Source: Alishewanella longhuensis
GTDB taxonomy: Bacteria; Pseudomonadota; Gammaproteobacteria; Enterobacterales; Alteromonadaceae
Assembly: GCF_014653435.1 (NCBI RefSeq)
Contig: NZ_BNAO01000001.1
Location: forward strand, 841,739 to 905,738
DNA length: 64,000 nt
Direction of reading: 5' to 3'
In this document: positions 9,724 through 18,652 of the stretch, one piece after another
Layout: the number at the start of each line of letters is the position of its first letter
Position numbering within the stretch: position 1 is the first letter of the stretch
Translations under genes and position numbers: made by a program
Notes under the pieces: model-generated
Databases searched by the model: none
Told to the model about the DNA's origin: nothing
Seen by the model: only the letters and a program-made list of their open reading frames with translations

Positions 9724-10253
9724 GGGCATTAATACTAGCTTTCATGGCATTAGTGCTTCTAAGTGGTTGTTTTGACAACTTGGATGATATTCAAGCTTAT
9801 ATGGATAATGTAAAAGCCACTACCAGACAGAGAGTGGAGCCGTTGCCACAAGCCAAAGCATTTACTCATATTGAATATGCCGCTGCCGATCAACGCAGTC
9901 CTTTTGTCGCACCTACGCCAGAAGCAATTCAGGATCGATTTTTGCAGCAACAAGATTGTTTGCACCCAGACCCAAATCGACGTAAGGAATTGTTGGAGCG
10001 ATTTTCTTTAGATAATCTTAAGATGCGTGGCACTTTGGGCGGTGGTACTAAATTGTGGGCGCTTATTGAGTCAGCAGATAACGTTGTGCATAAAGTTTCG
10101 ACCGATAATTATATGGGACTGTTTCACGGCAAAATCATGCGTGTCGAGCCCAATTATATCGATTTAATGGAATTAATCCCTGACGGCTCGGGATGCTGGA
10201 TAGAACGAACCACGAGAGTCCAGATGTTCGAAGCTGCGACAGCAGGTAATTAG
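9720..10253 (+). CDS. pilP: Type IV pilus lipoprotein PilP
   Basis: Inner-membrane lipoprotein linking PilNO to the PilQ secretin. Signal peptide with lipobox LLSGC, lipidated Cys at about residue 17. A flexible linker follows (SPFVAP near 60), then the small beta-sandwich domain (GTLGGGTKLWALIES near 105). 177 residues, normal. Starts within the pilO stop (ATGA), ribosome site AAGGAGAG. Confidence 0.95.
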   Translation: MRALILAFMALVLLSGCFDNLDDIQAYMDNVKATTRQRVEPLPQAKAFTHIEYAAADQRSPFVAPTPEAIQDRFLQQQDCLHPDPNRRKELLERFSLDNLKMRGTLGGGTKLWALIESADNVVHKVSTDNYMGLFHGKIMRVEPNYIDLMELIPDGSGCWIERTTRVQMFEAATAGN

Positions 10254-10268
10254 GTGTGCGAGTGAATC

Positions 10269-12332
10269 ATGGATAAATTAACTAAAATAAAAAATGTGGG
10301 ATCTAGTGGCTGCCGGTTATGTTTACTAGCCTGCCTGCTAGTAATGCTGCCAGTTTCAGCGGCACCATTATTGTATGAGGTTCGTTATAACCCGCTGTTG
10401 AATGGTGAAACAGAAATTGAATTCATTTTTGATGAAGCCTTACAGCAGGAGCCGGAGGTACAACTCTTAACCTCCCCAGCGAGGTTAAGTGTCAGTTTTA
10501 CCGCAGCTGAGTTAGAGCCGCGCTTGGCAAATGTTGCTATTGACAGTGCAGGCGTTACTCAAGTTCGCTCTTCGCTGACTGAAAATGGCGTCACCTCAGT
10601 TATTGGCATGAAATCATTAAAAGTATATCGAACTCGCTTGAATGATAACATCTTTGCCGTCCATTTGGCTGAGACACCGCAAATAACCCGTCCAGGTTCG
10701 GTTTCCGAAATAAACCCAAGTTTTATTAATAAGCTACAAGCGATAGACTTTCGTCGTGGTGATAAAGGGGAAGGTCGAATTCTGGTTTTTCTAAAAGAGA
10801 ATTCTGCTGCAGTTGATGTTCAGGAAAGATTAGGCAAGCTGGAAATTGAGTTTCATAACACCGCTATCCCTGATGAGTTGTTATATCAGTTAGACGTCAT
10901 GGATTTTGCTACAGTTGTTAAGGGCATAGAAACCTTTAAAGAGGGGACTTCGACACGCTTAGTGATCGAAACGACAGAGCAGTTTACTTATAGCTATCAA
11001 CAAATAGATAATATTTTCACGGTCAGTTTGCAAAAAGAGCTAAGCAGCAGAGGCTTGGGAGCGAAAAAGGAGTATAAAGGCCAGCCAATCTCACTAAACT
11101 TTCAGGATATTCCAGTCCGTACGGTATTACAGATCATCGCTGACCATAACGGTTTCAATTTAGTTACCAGTGATTCTGTTACCGGCAATGTAACGCTAAG
11201 GTTGGATGGCACACCCTGGGATCAAGCGCTAGACATTGTGCTGAGAGTGAAAGGGCTAGACAGAAGAATGGAAGGCAATATTTTAATGGTAGCGCCTACC
11301 GAAGAGTTAGCGTCTCGCGAGGCGCGTGAACTTGAGGCTCGCCAGCAAGTAGAACAACTAGAACCATTGTTCTCAGACTTTTTGCAGATAAATTATGCCA
11401 AGGCCGCTGATTTAGCCGGTTTGTTGTCTAATCGTGAAGCGACGTTACTGTCACCTCGTGGCAGTGTTGTGGTAGACGAACGCACCAACACCATATTGAT
11501 TAAAGACACTGCGCGCAATATTGAAAGTGTCCGGCGTTTGATTGAGCGTTTGGATATACCCGTTAGGCAAGTCTTAATTGAATCAAGGATTGTCACTGTT
11601 AACGACAACGTTACTGACGAATTGGGCATACGTTGGGGGTTAAGCGATCAGCAAAGCAGTAGTGGTGGTAATAGAGGTGTTTCTGGTACTTCTACCGGAG
11701 CCAACAATATTTCGACCGGCAATATGCCTGCATTAGATGATCGTTGGAATGTTAATTTACCCGTGGCCAATCCGGCAGGTAGCATCGCCTTTCATGTGGC
11801 GCGTTTAGCTGATGGCACTTTGCTTGATTTAGAATTATCGGCGCTGGAGCAGGAAAATAAAGGCGAGGTTATTGCCAGCCCGCGTATTACGACATCAAAC
11901 CAAAAAGAGGCACGTATTGAACAAGGTGTAGAAATTCCTTATGTGCAAGCGGCTTCTAGTGGTGCCACAACGGTAGAATTTAAGAAGGCGGTGTTAAGCT
12001 TGACTGTTACACCGCAAATTACACCAGATAATAAAATCATTCTAGATTTAGTGATTACCCAAAATACCCGTGGCGAAACAGTACAAACGCCTACAGGGCC
12101 TGCAACCGCAATAGATACACAACAAATTATGACACAGGTATTAGCCGATAATGGCGAAACTATAGTGCTCGGTGGTATATACCAACAGCAAATAGTCTCA
12201 ACGGTAAGTAAGGTACCTTTTTTAGGCGATATTCCTTATCTTGGGATTATGTTCCGCAATAAACGTGAACTTAACGAAAAAAGTGAGCTATTAATATTCG
12301 TTACACCACGCATTTTAACTGAGGGGCAGTAA
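10269..12332 (+). CDS. pilQ: Type IV pilus secretin PilQ
   Basis: Outer-membrane secretin through which the pilus passes. Signal peptide of about 31 residues ending PVSAA, AMIN domain(s) over about 35-250, STN/N0 domain near 275-325 (PISLNFQDIPVRTVLQI), N1 near 365-430, and the secretin pore domain over about 470-685 with VPFLGDIPYLG near its end. 687 residues, usual for gammaproteobacteria. Last gene of pilMNOPQ; aroK follows 174 bases later, the conserved order. Confidence 0.96.
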   Translation: MDKLTKIKNVGSSGCRLCLLACLLVMLPVSAAPLLYEVRYNPLLNGETEIEFIFDEALQQEPEVQLLTSPARLSVSFTAAELEPRLANVAIDSAGVTQVRSSLTENGVTSVIGMKSLKVYRTRLNDNIFAVHLAETPQITRPGSVSEINPSFINKLQAIDFRRGDKGEGRILVFLKENSAAVDVQERLGKLEIEFHNTAIPDELLYQLDVMDFATVVKGIETFKEGTSTRLVIETTEQFTYSYQQIDNIFTVSLQKELSSRGLGAKKEYKGQPISLNFQDIPVRTVLQIIADHNGFNLVTSDSVTGNVTLRLDGTPWDQALDIVLRVKGLDRRMEGNILMVAPTEELASREARELEARQQVEQLEPLFSDFLQINYAKAADLAGLLSNREATLLSPRGSVVVDERTNTILIKDTARNIESVRRLIERLDIPVRQVLIESRIVTVNDNVTDELGIRWGLSDQQSSSGGNRGVSGTSTGANNISTGNMPALDDRWNVNLPVANPAGSIAFHVARLADGTLLDLELSALEQENKGEVIASPRITTSNQKEARIEQGVEIPYVQAASSGATTVEFKKAVLSLTVTPQITPDNKIILDLVITQNTRGETVQTPTGPATAIDTQQIMTQVLADNGETIVLGGIYQQQIVSTVSKVPFLGDIPYLGIMFRNKRELNEKSELLIFVTPRILTEGQ

Positions 12333-12343
12333 CCCTTTACGCC

Positions 12344-12368
12344 GTGCAACAGTGTTGTGCTGTTGCAC
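12344..12368 (+). other. Stem-loop after pilQ
   Basis: Perfect 9-base stem GTGCAACAG / CTGTTGCAC with a 7-base loop TGTTGTG, starting 11 bases after the pilQ stop. There is no T-run, so it is more likely an mRNA end or stability structure, or an attenuator-like element ahead of aroK, than a standard terminator. The rest of the 174-base gap shows nothing I recognise. Confidence 0.5.
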
Positions 12369-12506
12369 TAGCTGAGTGGTAAGTCAGAATTAACTTGCCA
12401 ATGAAAGGCCATTCCTGACATAATTCAGCGCTTCAATTTTTCGTGGGAGCCTAACGGTCCTTGAATTCAACTTTTCTTTGAGTTAGCTGATTTAGCAATA
12501 CGACAT

Positions 12507-13025
12507 ATGGCAGAAAAACGTAATATCTTCCTAGTGGGTCCTATGGGTGCAGGTAAAAGCACAATCGGCCGCCATTTAGCAGACATGCTGCATCTTGAAT
12601 TTTATGATTCTGATCAGGAAATTGAACGCCGTACCGGTGCTGATATTGCCTGGGTTTTCGATTTGGAGGGAGAGGAAGGGTTCCGTGTGCGTGAAGAAAA
12701 CGTCATTCAGGATCTTACCGAACTCCAGGGCATAGTGTTAGCGACTGGTGGTGGTTCTGTACTTAGCAAAGAAACACGCAATCGCTTATCGGCGCGCGGT
12801 ATTGTTGTTTACCTGGAAACACCTATAGAAAAACAGGTAGCCAGAACACAGCGCGATAAAAAACGCCCGTTACTGCAAACTGAAGAAGAACCTAAAGAGG
12901 TGCTTGAGAGGTTGGCTGCGGAGCGTAACCCGTTATATGCAGAGATTGCTGACTTTACGGTGCGGACTGATGATCAAAGTGCTCGGGCTGTGGCGAATCA
13001 AATAATCGAACAACTTGGTTTTTAA
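12507..13025 (+). CDS. aroK: Shikimate kinase I
   Basis: Phosphorylates shikimate at the 3-hydroxyl using ATP, fifth step of chorismate synthesis. Walker [10 protein letters not shown] at residues 11-19, DSDQEIE shikimate-binding segment at 34-40, ATGGGSV near 78-84, lid arginines in [11 protein letters not shown] near 112-122. 172 residues. [18 protein letters not shown] is almost identical to E. coli AroK from memory. Ribosome site weak. Followed by aroB, as in E. coli. Confidence 0.97.
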   Translation: MAEKRNIFLVGPMGAGKSTIGRHLADMLHLEFYDSDQEIERRTGADIAWVFDLEGEEGFRVREENVIQDLTELQGIVLATGGGSVLSKETRNRLSARGIVVYLETPIEKQVARTQRDKKRPLLQTEEEPKEVLERLAAERNPLYAEIADFTVRTDDQSARAVANQIIEQLGF

Positions 13026-13058
13026 CACCAGATTTTAACTTAACAGGGAGAGCTGCTA

Positions 13059-14114
13059 ATGCAAAAAGTTGACGTACAACTTGGCGAACGCAGCTACCCT
13101 ATTCACATTGCAGATGAATTTTCTGCGCTAATACCTGAGTTAGCTGACGCTGCTCAGGTTGTTATTATCTCTAACCCGGTAGTTGCAGCTCACTATCTTG
13201 AACCTGTCGCGGCCTTGTTTCCGCAGCAACCCAAACACTTCTTATTACCCGATGGTGAGGCGTATAAAACACTAGCTTCTTTTGAGCAAGTGTTATCGTT
13301 TTTGCTTGAGCAAAAAATGTCACGGGATTTAGTGCTGGTTGCCTTGGGTGGCGGTGTTATTGGCGATCTCACAGGCTTTGTTGCCGCCTGTTATCAACGT
13401 GGTGTTCGCTTTGTACAAATTCCAACTACTTTGCTGTCTCAAGTAGACTCCTCGGTTGGCGGCAAGACCGCAGTCAATCATCCGCTTGGCAAAAATATGA
13501 TCGGTGCTTTTAAACAGCCCGAGCAAGTTATTATTAACACTCAAGTCTTACAAAGCCTACCTGCTCGCGAATTTTCTGCCGGTATGGCAGAAGTGGTTAA
13601 ATATGCATTATTAGGTGACAGGCAATTTATTGATTGGTTACTGCAACATGCAGCAGCCATTAGGCAACATGATGCCGCTGTGCTAGCCCAGATGATTCAG
13701 CACTGTTGCCAGATGAAAGCGGATATTGTTAGTCGGGATGAGACTGAGCAGGGCGAGAGAGCTTTATTGAATTTAGGGCATACCTTTGGTCATGCTATTG
13801 AAGCCTTTATGGGGTATGGCACCTGGTTACATGGTGAAGCGGTTGCTGCTGGTATGGTTATGGCAGCTAAACTTGCACACAGTCGGGGATGGTTAACCGA
13901 AGCTGAGCTGGCGCTGACTATTAAGTTACTTGTGACCTTTGATTTGCCGGTTGTAGCACCTGCTTCGATGTCAATTAACGATTTTCTGCCTTATATGAAA
14001 GCGGATAAAAAAGTTAAAGCAGGTAAAATGCGTTTTGTGTTACCCACCGCTCTGGGGAAAAGCACTGTAGTTGCAGATGTTACCGAGAGCGAGCTACTAC
14101 AAGTTTTTGCCTGA
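13059..14114 (+). CDS. aroB: 3-Dehydroquinate synthase
   Basis: Converts DAHP to dehydroquinate, second shikimate step, using NAD and a divalent metal. GGGVIGDLTGFVAA near residues 98-111 and TTLLSQVDSSVGGKT near 128-142 are NAD and substrate motifs. Metal ligands are in the EVVKYALL region, the LNLGHTFGHAIE helix and the LHGEAVAAGM segment. 351 residues, normal. GGGAG ribosome site. Its stop shares a base with the next ATG. Confidence 0.97.
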   Translation: MQKVDVQLGERSYPIHIADEFSALIPELADAAQVVIISNPVVAAHYLEPVAALFPQQPKHFLLPDGEAYKTLASFEQVLSFLLEQKMSRDLVLVALGGGVIGDLTGFVAACYQRGVRFVQIPTTLLSQVDSSVGGKTAVNHPLGKNMIGAFKQPEQVIINTQVLQSLPAREFSAGMAEVVKYALLGDRQFIDWLLQHAAAIRQHDAAVLAQMIQHCCQMKADIVSRDETEQGERALLNLGHTFGHAIEAFMGYGTWLHGEAVAAGMVMAAKLAHSRGWLTEAELALTIKLLVTFDLPVVAPASMSINDFLPYMKADKKVKAGKMRFVLPTALGKSTVVADVTESELLQVFA

Positions 14115-15553
14115 TGAAAGTCCGGGGCCTGCAACAACAATTGGCCGTCTCTAACTATTTATTACCCTCACAGCGCGATTTATTATCGCGGTTGTTGTTT
14201 CAACTCGCTTTTAATGATTTTACAAAACTGGCGATCTTCGGTGCTAAGGGGAGTGGCAAAAGTACTTTAGCCCTAGCTCTGGCCGAATTATTCTCCGAAT
14301 GTCAGGAAATGACGGTCAATGTGGCACTGTTGCAGGCGCCTATGAGCACTGAGCAACTTATTGCGCAGCTCGCGAAGCAATGGTTTGCTGCGCCGCAGTT
14401 ATCCGCAACTGAGTTGGCTGCTAGTTTGGCAGCGGGTGCAGCCAATACCGAATGGGTATTAATCGTAGATGATCCTGAACAGCTGACACAGCAGCAAACT
14501 GATTGGCTTTCGAATTTAGCTGTCAGATTATTTATATTTGCTGGAACGGCACAAGAAGAGATGCAGCTTAATTTAGCGATACCGCAATTAACTTTGGCAG
14601 ATTGCGAGCAATTATTGCAAGCAGAAGCATTGGATACCCTTAGTCTGGCAGAGCGTTTTGCCCATAGTCAGGGAAATTTACACAAGTTACTCACTAAAGA
14701 GCGTGCAGTATCTAAGCCGCGCCAGACGCACACTCCAGACAAAAAGCCGCTGCTAGCTGCTGCAATAGGTGGTCTGTTAGTTGTGCTTGTTACCATCGCC
14801 CTTTGGTTGAATCACGACGCGGCACCAACTCTCAAGCAGCAAGGTACCGCTAGTGCTGGGCATGATAGCGCACAACTTAATGCTATCGCTCTGCCTAATT
14901 TTGTAGACTCGTCTGAAGATGAGTCAGCTCCGTCGATAAAGCCCGAGATAAATGCCGCGGATATATTGCCTGACTCGATTACGCTTCTGGCTAAGGAAAC
15001 GCCAGCGGTGGCAGCAGACGCAACAACTCAGGCTGTTTCAGATGCTATACCGGCTAGTACAGAAACTGCCAGTGCGCATAGCTCTAAACCTGCAGAGCTC
15101 TTGTCAGCAGCAGAGTCTGAAGCTAATGCAGAGGTTGTATTAACAACAACGCCTGAAAGCAATGCGCAAGTTGCGTTGCAGCAAGAACCTAAAACCGATA
15201 CACAGCTTGTGTTACCACTTGCAGCCTATGATCACTCTTTGTTATTAGATGCGTCCCCTAAAGCTTTAGTGGTGCAACTTGCTGTGTTATCGGGTGAAAA
15301 TGCGCTAAAACGCTTTAGACAAAGCCACCCCCAGTTACAAGTGTTAGTTTACCAGAGAAGTTGGCAAGGCAAAGAGCAATGGATTATCGTTAGCGGTCCT
15401 TTTAGCAGCAATGCGACGGCGAAGCAGCATATACAACAATTGCCTGGCTCACTGAGTAGTAGTGGTCCTTTCATCAAAACAGTTGGCGCAGTGCAGCAGG
15501 AAATTCTGGCCTGGCAGCGTTTAAAATTAGCCAAGACTAATCAGGGTAATTAA
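14114..15553 (+). CDS. damX: DamX-like SPOR-domain division protein with AAA domain
   Basis: Membrane protein expected at the division septum. N-terminal AAA-type ATPase with Walker A FGAKGSGKST (about residues 43-52) and Walker B WVLIVDD near 115. One membrane segment at about 211-232 (LLAAAIGGLLVVLVTIALWL), an acidic Ser/Ala/Thr-rich periplasmic linker, and a C-terminal SPOR domain (about 390-470) that binds denuded glycan. Position aroB-damX-dam matches E. coli. The domain order fits DamX, although the linker is not conserved. Confidence 0.88.
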   Translation: MKVRGLQQQLAVSNYLLPSQRDLLSRLLFQLAFNDFTKLAIFGAKGSGKSTLALALAELFSECQEMTVNVALLQAPMSTEQLIAQLAKQWFAAPQLSATELAASLAAGAANTEWVLIVDDPEQLTQQQTDWLSNLAVRLFIFAGTAQEEMQLNLAIPQLTLADCEQLLQAEALDTLSLAERFAHSQGNLHKLLTKERAVSKPRQTHTPDKKPLLAAAIGGLLVVLVTIALWLNHDAAPTLKQQGTASAGHDSAQLNAIALPNFVDSSEDESAPSIKPEINAADILPDSITLLAKETPAVAADATTQAVSDAIPASTETASAHSSKPAELLSAAESEANAEVVLTTTPESNAQVALQQEPKTDTQLVLPLAAYDHSLLLDASPKALVVQLAVLSGENALKRFRQSHPQLQVLVYQRSWQGKEQWIIVSGPFSSNATAKQHIQQLPGSLSSSGPFIKTVGAVQQEILAWQRLKLAKTNQGN

Positions 15554-16375
15554 GTGGTACAAAAGAGAAGTCGGGCCTTTTTAAAATGGGCAGGGGGGAA
15601 ATATAACCTTGTCTCGCAGTTGCAGCAGCATTTACCAGAAGCAGATTGCCTTGTTGAGCCTTTTGTTGGTGCTGGGTCGGTATTTTTAAATACCCATTAT
15701 CCAAAATACCGGCTTAACGATATTAACGCGGATTTAATTGAGCTTTATAAAATTATTCAGCGGCAAGCAGAACGTTATATTGCCGATGCCAGAACACTTT
15801 TTGTGGCGAGTGCTAATCAGCGAGATAGCTATCTGGCTTTTAGGCAGCAGTTCAACGCAGAAAAAGATCCCTACCAACGTGCTTTGTTATTTTTGTATCT
15901 AAACCGACATGGTTATAACGGTTTATGCCGGTATAACTTGTCTGGAAAATTTAATGTGCCTTTCGGTAGCTATAAGAAACCGTACTTTCCGGAAGCAGAG
16001 CTATATTACTTTGCTGAGAAATCACAAGTCGCCGAATTTTTTTGTTGTTCGTACCAAGAAATGTTCCGGCAACTGCAGCCAAACCAGGTAGTGTATTGTG
16101 ATCCTCCTTATGTACCGCTAAGCAAAACTGCAAGCTTTACCAGTTATGCACAACAGGGCTTTACCTTAGACGATCAAGCGCAATTAGCTATTTTGGCTGA
16201 AAAGGCACAATTAGCTGGCAATAGCGTATTAATCAGTAATCATGATACGACTTGGACCCGTAAGATTTATCATCAAGCCGAGCTATACACGATAAACGTA
16301 GCACGCTCTATAAGTCAAAAAGGCAATGGCAGAGGTAAGGTTGCAGAAGTGTTTGCGTTGTACCCAGCTAAATAA
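15554..16375 (+). CDS. dam: DNA adenine methyltransferase
   Basis: Methylates adenine in GATC, guiding mismatch repair and replication timing. Motif I FLKWAGGK at residues 9-16 (SAM binding), PFVGAGSVFLN near 36, and the catalytic DPPY near residue 183. 273 residues, close to E. coli Dam. Starts with GTG just after the damX stop with no spacer, so it is probably coupled to damX. No cognate endonuclease is nearby, so this is the housekeeping orphan enzyme rather than part of a restriction system. Confidence 0.95.
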   Translation: MVQKRSRAFLKWAGGKYNLVSQLQQHLPEADCLVEPFVGAGSVFLNTHYPKYRLNDINADLIELYKIIQRQAERYIADARTLFVASANQRDSYLAFRQQFNAEKDPYQRALLFLYLNRHGYNGLCRYNLSGKFNVPFGSYKKPYFPEAELYYFAEKSQVAEFFCCSYQEMFRQLQPNQVVYCDPPYVPLSKTASFTSYAQQGFTLDDQAQLAILAEKAQLAGNSVLISNHDTTWTRKIYHQAELYTINVARSISQKGNGRGKVAEVFALYPAK

Positions 16376-16400
16376 CCTACTTCAGCTTACTCGCGAAGTA

Positions 16401-16595
16401 CTAGCTAAGTACTATTGATACCACTAAAAACAATGAAGCAACGAAAATGGCAGCAAATATTACAGCGGTGACGACATAAGGTAAGGCACTTTGGCTTTGA
16501 AAATCTTGTAAGCGCTGTTTTTCTGACTGTACACCGATAAAGGCGCCGAACACCGCTTTAACGATTTGCCAAAATGAAGCTTGTTTGGCGCTCAT
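16401..16595 (-). CDS. Small DUF2970 membrane protein
   Basis: 64 residues, no known function. The pattern FWQIVKAVFGAFIGVQSEK, then RLQDF and a C-terminal hydrophobic helix (about residues 40-62), matches DUF2970, a short one-helix family common in gammaproteobacteria. It starts 12 bases after the stop of the 79-residue gene upstream and has no clear ribosome site of its own, so translation is probably coupled. The stop lies in a small AGTACT inverted repeat (16397-16413). Confidence 0.8.
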   Translation of the reverse strand: MSAKQASFWQIVKAVFGAFIGVQSEKQRLQDFQSQSALPYVVTAVIFAAIFVASLFLVVSIVLS

Positions 16596-16607
16596 TAATA
16601 GTAATTA

Positions 16608-16847
16608 TCAGCTTTTGGGTGAGTTGGCGGGTAACATACGCGTAACCAGCTCTAGGAAGTCAACGAAGTGAAATTGTGCAGAGCGGCTGTCGCCTGATAG
16701 CCAGCTACTCCAGCTACGTTGTAGCTCAGTACAATTTACTGTTTCTGAGATGACACAGTTATTAGCGCTATCCATTTTCCAAACTGCAAAAGCCAGCAAG
16801 ACGCCAGCTACCAGTAGTAGCGGTTTGCCAGTTTTAGTAAGTTTCAT
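16608..16847 (-). CDS. Hypothetical 79-residue membrane-anchored protein
   Basis: Not recognised. A short basic start (MKLTKTGK), one hydrophobic segment (about residues 8-22, PLLLVAGVLLAFAVW), then a polar region with two cysteines in CVISETVNC, which would be periplasmic and could form a disulfide. Taken as real because AGGA sits 6 bases before ATG, a promoter-like sequence lies upstream, and it is followed at once by the DUF2970 gene. Confidence 0.6.
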   Translation of the reverse strand: MKLTKTGKPLLLVAGVLLAFAVWKMDSANNCVISETVNCTELQRSWSSWLSGDSRSAQFHFVDFLELVTRMLPANSPKS

Positions 16848-16863
16848 GTTAACTCCTGTTAAC
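16848..16863 (-). promoter_or_regulatory. Ribosome site in the loop of a GTTAAC hairpin
   Basis: On the minus strand GTTAAC-AGGA-GTTAAC lies directly before the ATG of the 79-residue gene. The two GTTAAC copies can pair, placing the ribosome-binding AGGA in a 4-base loop. The stem is AT-rich and weak; any control is inferred. Confidence 0.4.
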
Positions 16864-16879
16864 GTTTTGCCTGGCGCTG

Positions 16880-16908
16880 ATAATAGTACAGAATGTCGCC
16901 AGACACAA
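16880..16908 (-). promoter_or_regulatory. Predicted promoter of the 79-residue gene
   Basis: On the minus strand TTGTGT (16908-16903), a 17-base spacer and TATTAT (16885-16880), about 35 bases before the ATG. The -35 falls inside the inverted repeat 16894-16942. Confidence 0.45.
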
Positions 16909-16942
16909 GCTGATTATTTCTTGAGCGCTGTGTCTGGTGACA
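16894..16942. repeat. 14-base inverted repeat upstream of the 79-residue gene
   Basis: TGTCGCCAGACACA (16894-16907) and TGTGTCTGGTGACA (16929-16942) are inverted copies with a single non-Watson-Crick position (G to T), 21 bases apart. No T-run follows on either strand, so a terminator is unlikely. The left arm overlaps the predicted -35, so it could be a repressor operator, or an mRNA structure at the 3' end of the TorF-type gene. Confidence 0.6.
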
Positions 16943-16971
16943 GTAACAAGCTGAGCTAAGTGTGTAGCAAG

Positions 16972-17655
16972 TTAAAAGCTTTTAGAAACACCAAATACTA
17001 CACGGCTATCGCACAAGCTACAGTCTTTAATATCGGTGTCGATGTAAGCCAGTGATAACCCAATCCCTAATACTTCAGTGCTTAGGGTAACGCCATAATC
17101 TAGATAGCTGGCAGAGCTATCATCGCTTAACTCATTATGGCCGATATGGAAATCGATGCTTAAGTTGTCTGTTAGCGCTAGGCTATAACCGGCGTAAATA
17201 TAGTAATAATTGCCCGCGTTACCATAATAGTCATCACTATAGGCTAAACCGAGCGTCAGATCTTTGTAAGATACTGAGCCATAAAGCTCCCAAAAGTTTG
17301 AGCCTTCAAACTCAGTATTCGGGTAACCATAACGCATTATACCAACATCAGCTGACCAATCTTCGGCAATATCACCACTCCAGCCCAATAGCACATCCAA
17401 CTCGAGTGTGCCTTCACCGCCAAAGTCTACGCTAGAGCCCCATACTGAAACATAAAAGCCTGAGTCTGCAGCTAAGGTAATGCCGCCTTGAATAGCTGGT
17501 GCTTCTTCAGTCTGAGAAATACCGCGAAATGCATAATCGGAAACAAAAGTAATATCGCCACTTACTTCTACAGCTTGTGCCTGCATGCTGATAGCACCTA
17601 ACGCCACGAATAAACTGCTATAGGTTGCTATCGAGAGTTTTTTTGCTAATTTCAT
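16972..17655 (-). CDS. TorF-family putative porin (Gcw_chp family)
   Basis: Outer-membrane beta-barrel of unknown substrate. Signal peptide of about 28 residues ending MQAQA. The mature start VEVSGDITFVSDYAFRGIS and later FYVSVWGSSVDFG are the signature of the TIGR02001/Gcw_chp family. It ends in an aromatic residue (SKSF), typical of barrels. 227 residues, normal. It stands alone on the minus strand, and its 228-base upstream spacer, shared with rpe, is AT-rich without a confident promoter. Confidence 0.85.
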   Translation of the reverse strand: MKLAKKLSIATYSSLFVALGAISMQAQAVEVSGDITFVSDYAFRGISQTEEAPAIQGGITLAADSGFYVSVWGSSVDFGGEGTLELDVLLGWSGDIAEDWSADVGIMRYGYPNTEFEGSNFWELYGSVSYKDLTLGLAYSDDYYGNAGNYYYIYAGYSLALTDNLSIDFHIGHNELSDDSSASYLDYGVTLSTEVLGIGLSLAYIDTDIKDCSLCDSRVVFGVSKSF

Positions 17656-17883
17656 TTTTATGTTTCCCCTTAGATTAGATTCGCTATAGTTATTTCCAAG
17701 ATATATGCCACTAAATTTTTTCCATACTAAACATGTATTTATCTTGCTTTCCTTGTTAAAGGCGCAATGAGGATGCCACCTAATGGTGCATGACTGCTTA
17801 TTTTGCGTGCAGCTGCAGCGATATTGGCAGATGCATTCTTAATAAGAATTCAGTAAAGTTTGCTTTTTGTCAGGAGTTTATCA

Positions 17884-18558
17884 ATGCAGCCTTATCTGAT
17901 TGCACCCTCTATTTTGTCTGCTGATTTTGCCCGCTTAGGTGAGGAGGTTAGCAACGTGTTGGCTGCCGGTGCCGATGTAGTGCACTTTGATGTGATGGAT
18001 AACCACTATGTCCCGAACTTAACCATTGGCCCTATGGTCTGTCAGGCATTGCGTAATTATGGTATTACCGCGCCGATTGATGTGCATCTGATGGTTGAAC
18101 CGGTAGATGCACTAGTACCGCAGTTTGCCAAAGCCGGTGCCAGTATCATTACCTTTCATCCCGAGGCCTCTAAGCATATTGATCGCACCTTACAGCTTAT
18201 TAAAGAGCACGGCTGTCAGGCGGGGTTAGTCTTTAATCCGGCTACGCCATTAACCTATCTGGACTATGTGCTGGACAAGGTAGATGTTATTTTGTTGATG
18301 TCGGTTAATCCGGGTTTTGGTGGGCAGAAGTTTATTCCTGCCACCCTGGATAAACTAGCGGCCGCCAGAGCCATGATTAAACAGAGTGGCTTACCTATTC
18401 GCCTAGAAATAGATGGCGGTGTCACCGTCGATAATATCGCCGATATTGCTGCCGCAGGGGCGGATATGTTTGTCGCTGGCTCGGCTATTTTTAACAGCCC
18501 AGACTATGCCCACACTATCACAGCAATGCGCGCTAATTTAGCGAAAGTACGCAACTAA
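17884..18558 (+). CDS. rpe: Ribulose-phosphate 3-epimerase
   Basis: Interconverts ribulose 5-phosphate and xylulose 5-phosphate in the pentose phosphate pathway. TIM barrel with [16 protein letters not shown] at the start, [13 protein letters not shown] near residues 33-45 (metal ligands), [18 protein letters not shown] near 139-150 and EIDGGV near 175. 224 residues. The frame opens with TTG at 17860, but ATG 17884 follows CAGGAGT and gives the family start [10 protein letters not shown]. In E. coli gph lies between rpe and trpS; here it is absent. Confidence 0.96.
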   Translation: MQPYLIAPSILSADFARLGEEVSNVLAAGADVVHFDVMDNHYVPNLTIGPMVCQALRNYGITAPIDVHLMVEPVDALVPQFAKAGASIITFHPEASKHIDRTLQLIKEHGCQAGLVFNPATPLTYLDYVLDKVDVILLMSVNPGFGGQKFIPATLDKLAAARAMIKQSGLPIRLEIDGGVTVDNIADIAAAGADMFVAGSAIFNSPDYAHTITAMRANLAKVRN

Positions 18559-18577
18559 ATATCAGGCTTAAGGCTTT

Positions 18578-18608
18578 TTGCTGCGTTTATAGCTGTAAAA
18601 GGTATAAT
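18578..18608 (+). promoter_or_regulatory. Probable trpS promoter
   Basis: Perfect -10 TATAAT (18603-18608) and TTGCTG (18578-18583) at a long 19-base spacing, 45 bases before the trpS ATG. The -10 is convincing, the -35 less so. Confidence 0.45.
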
Positions 18609-18652
18609 AGCAGCCAAACATTTTTTGTAACGGCAACAGGATTTGATACAGC

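Noticed and set aside
15554-16375. dam as part of a restriction-modification or phage-defence system
   Set aside because: It is in the conserved aroKB-damX-dam order with no endonuclease or defence gene next to it.
17656-17883. The AT-rich spacer before rpe as a small RNA gene
   Set aside because: Only a near-palindrome (ATTCTTAATAAGAAT, around 17837) and no promoter-terminator pair.
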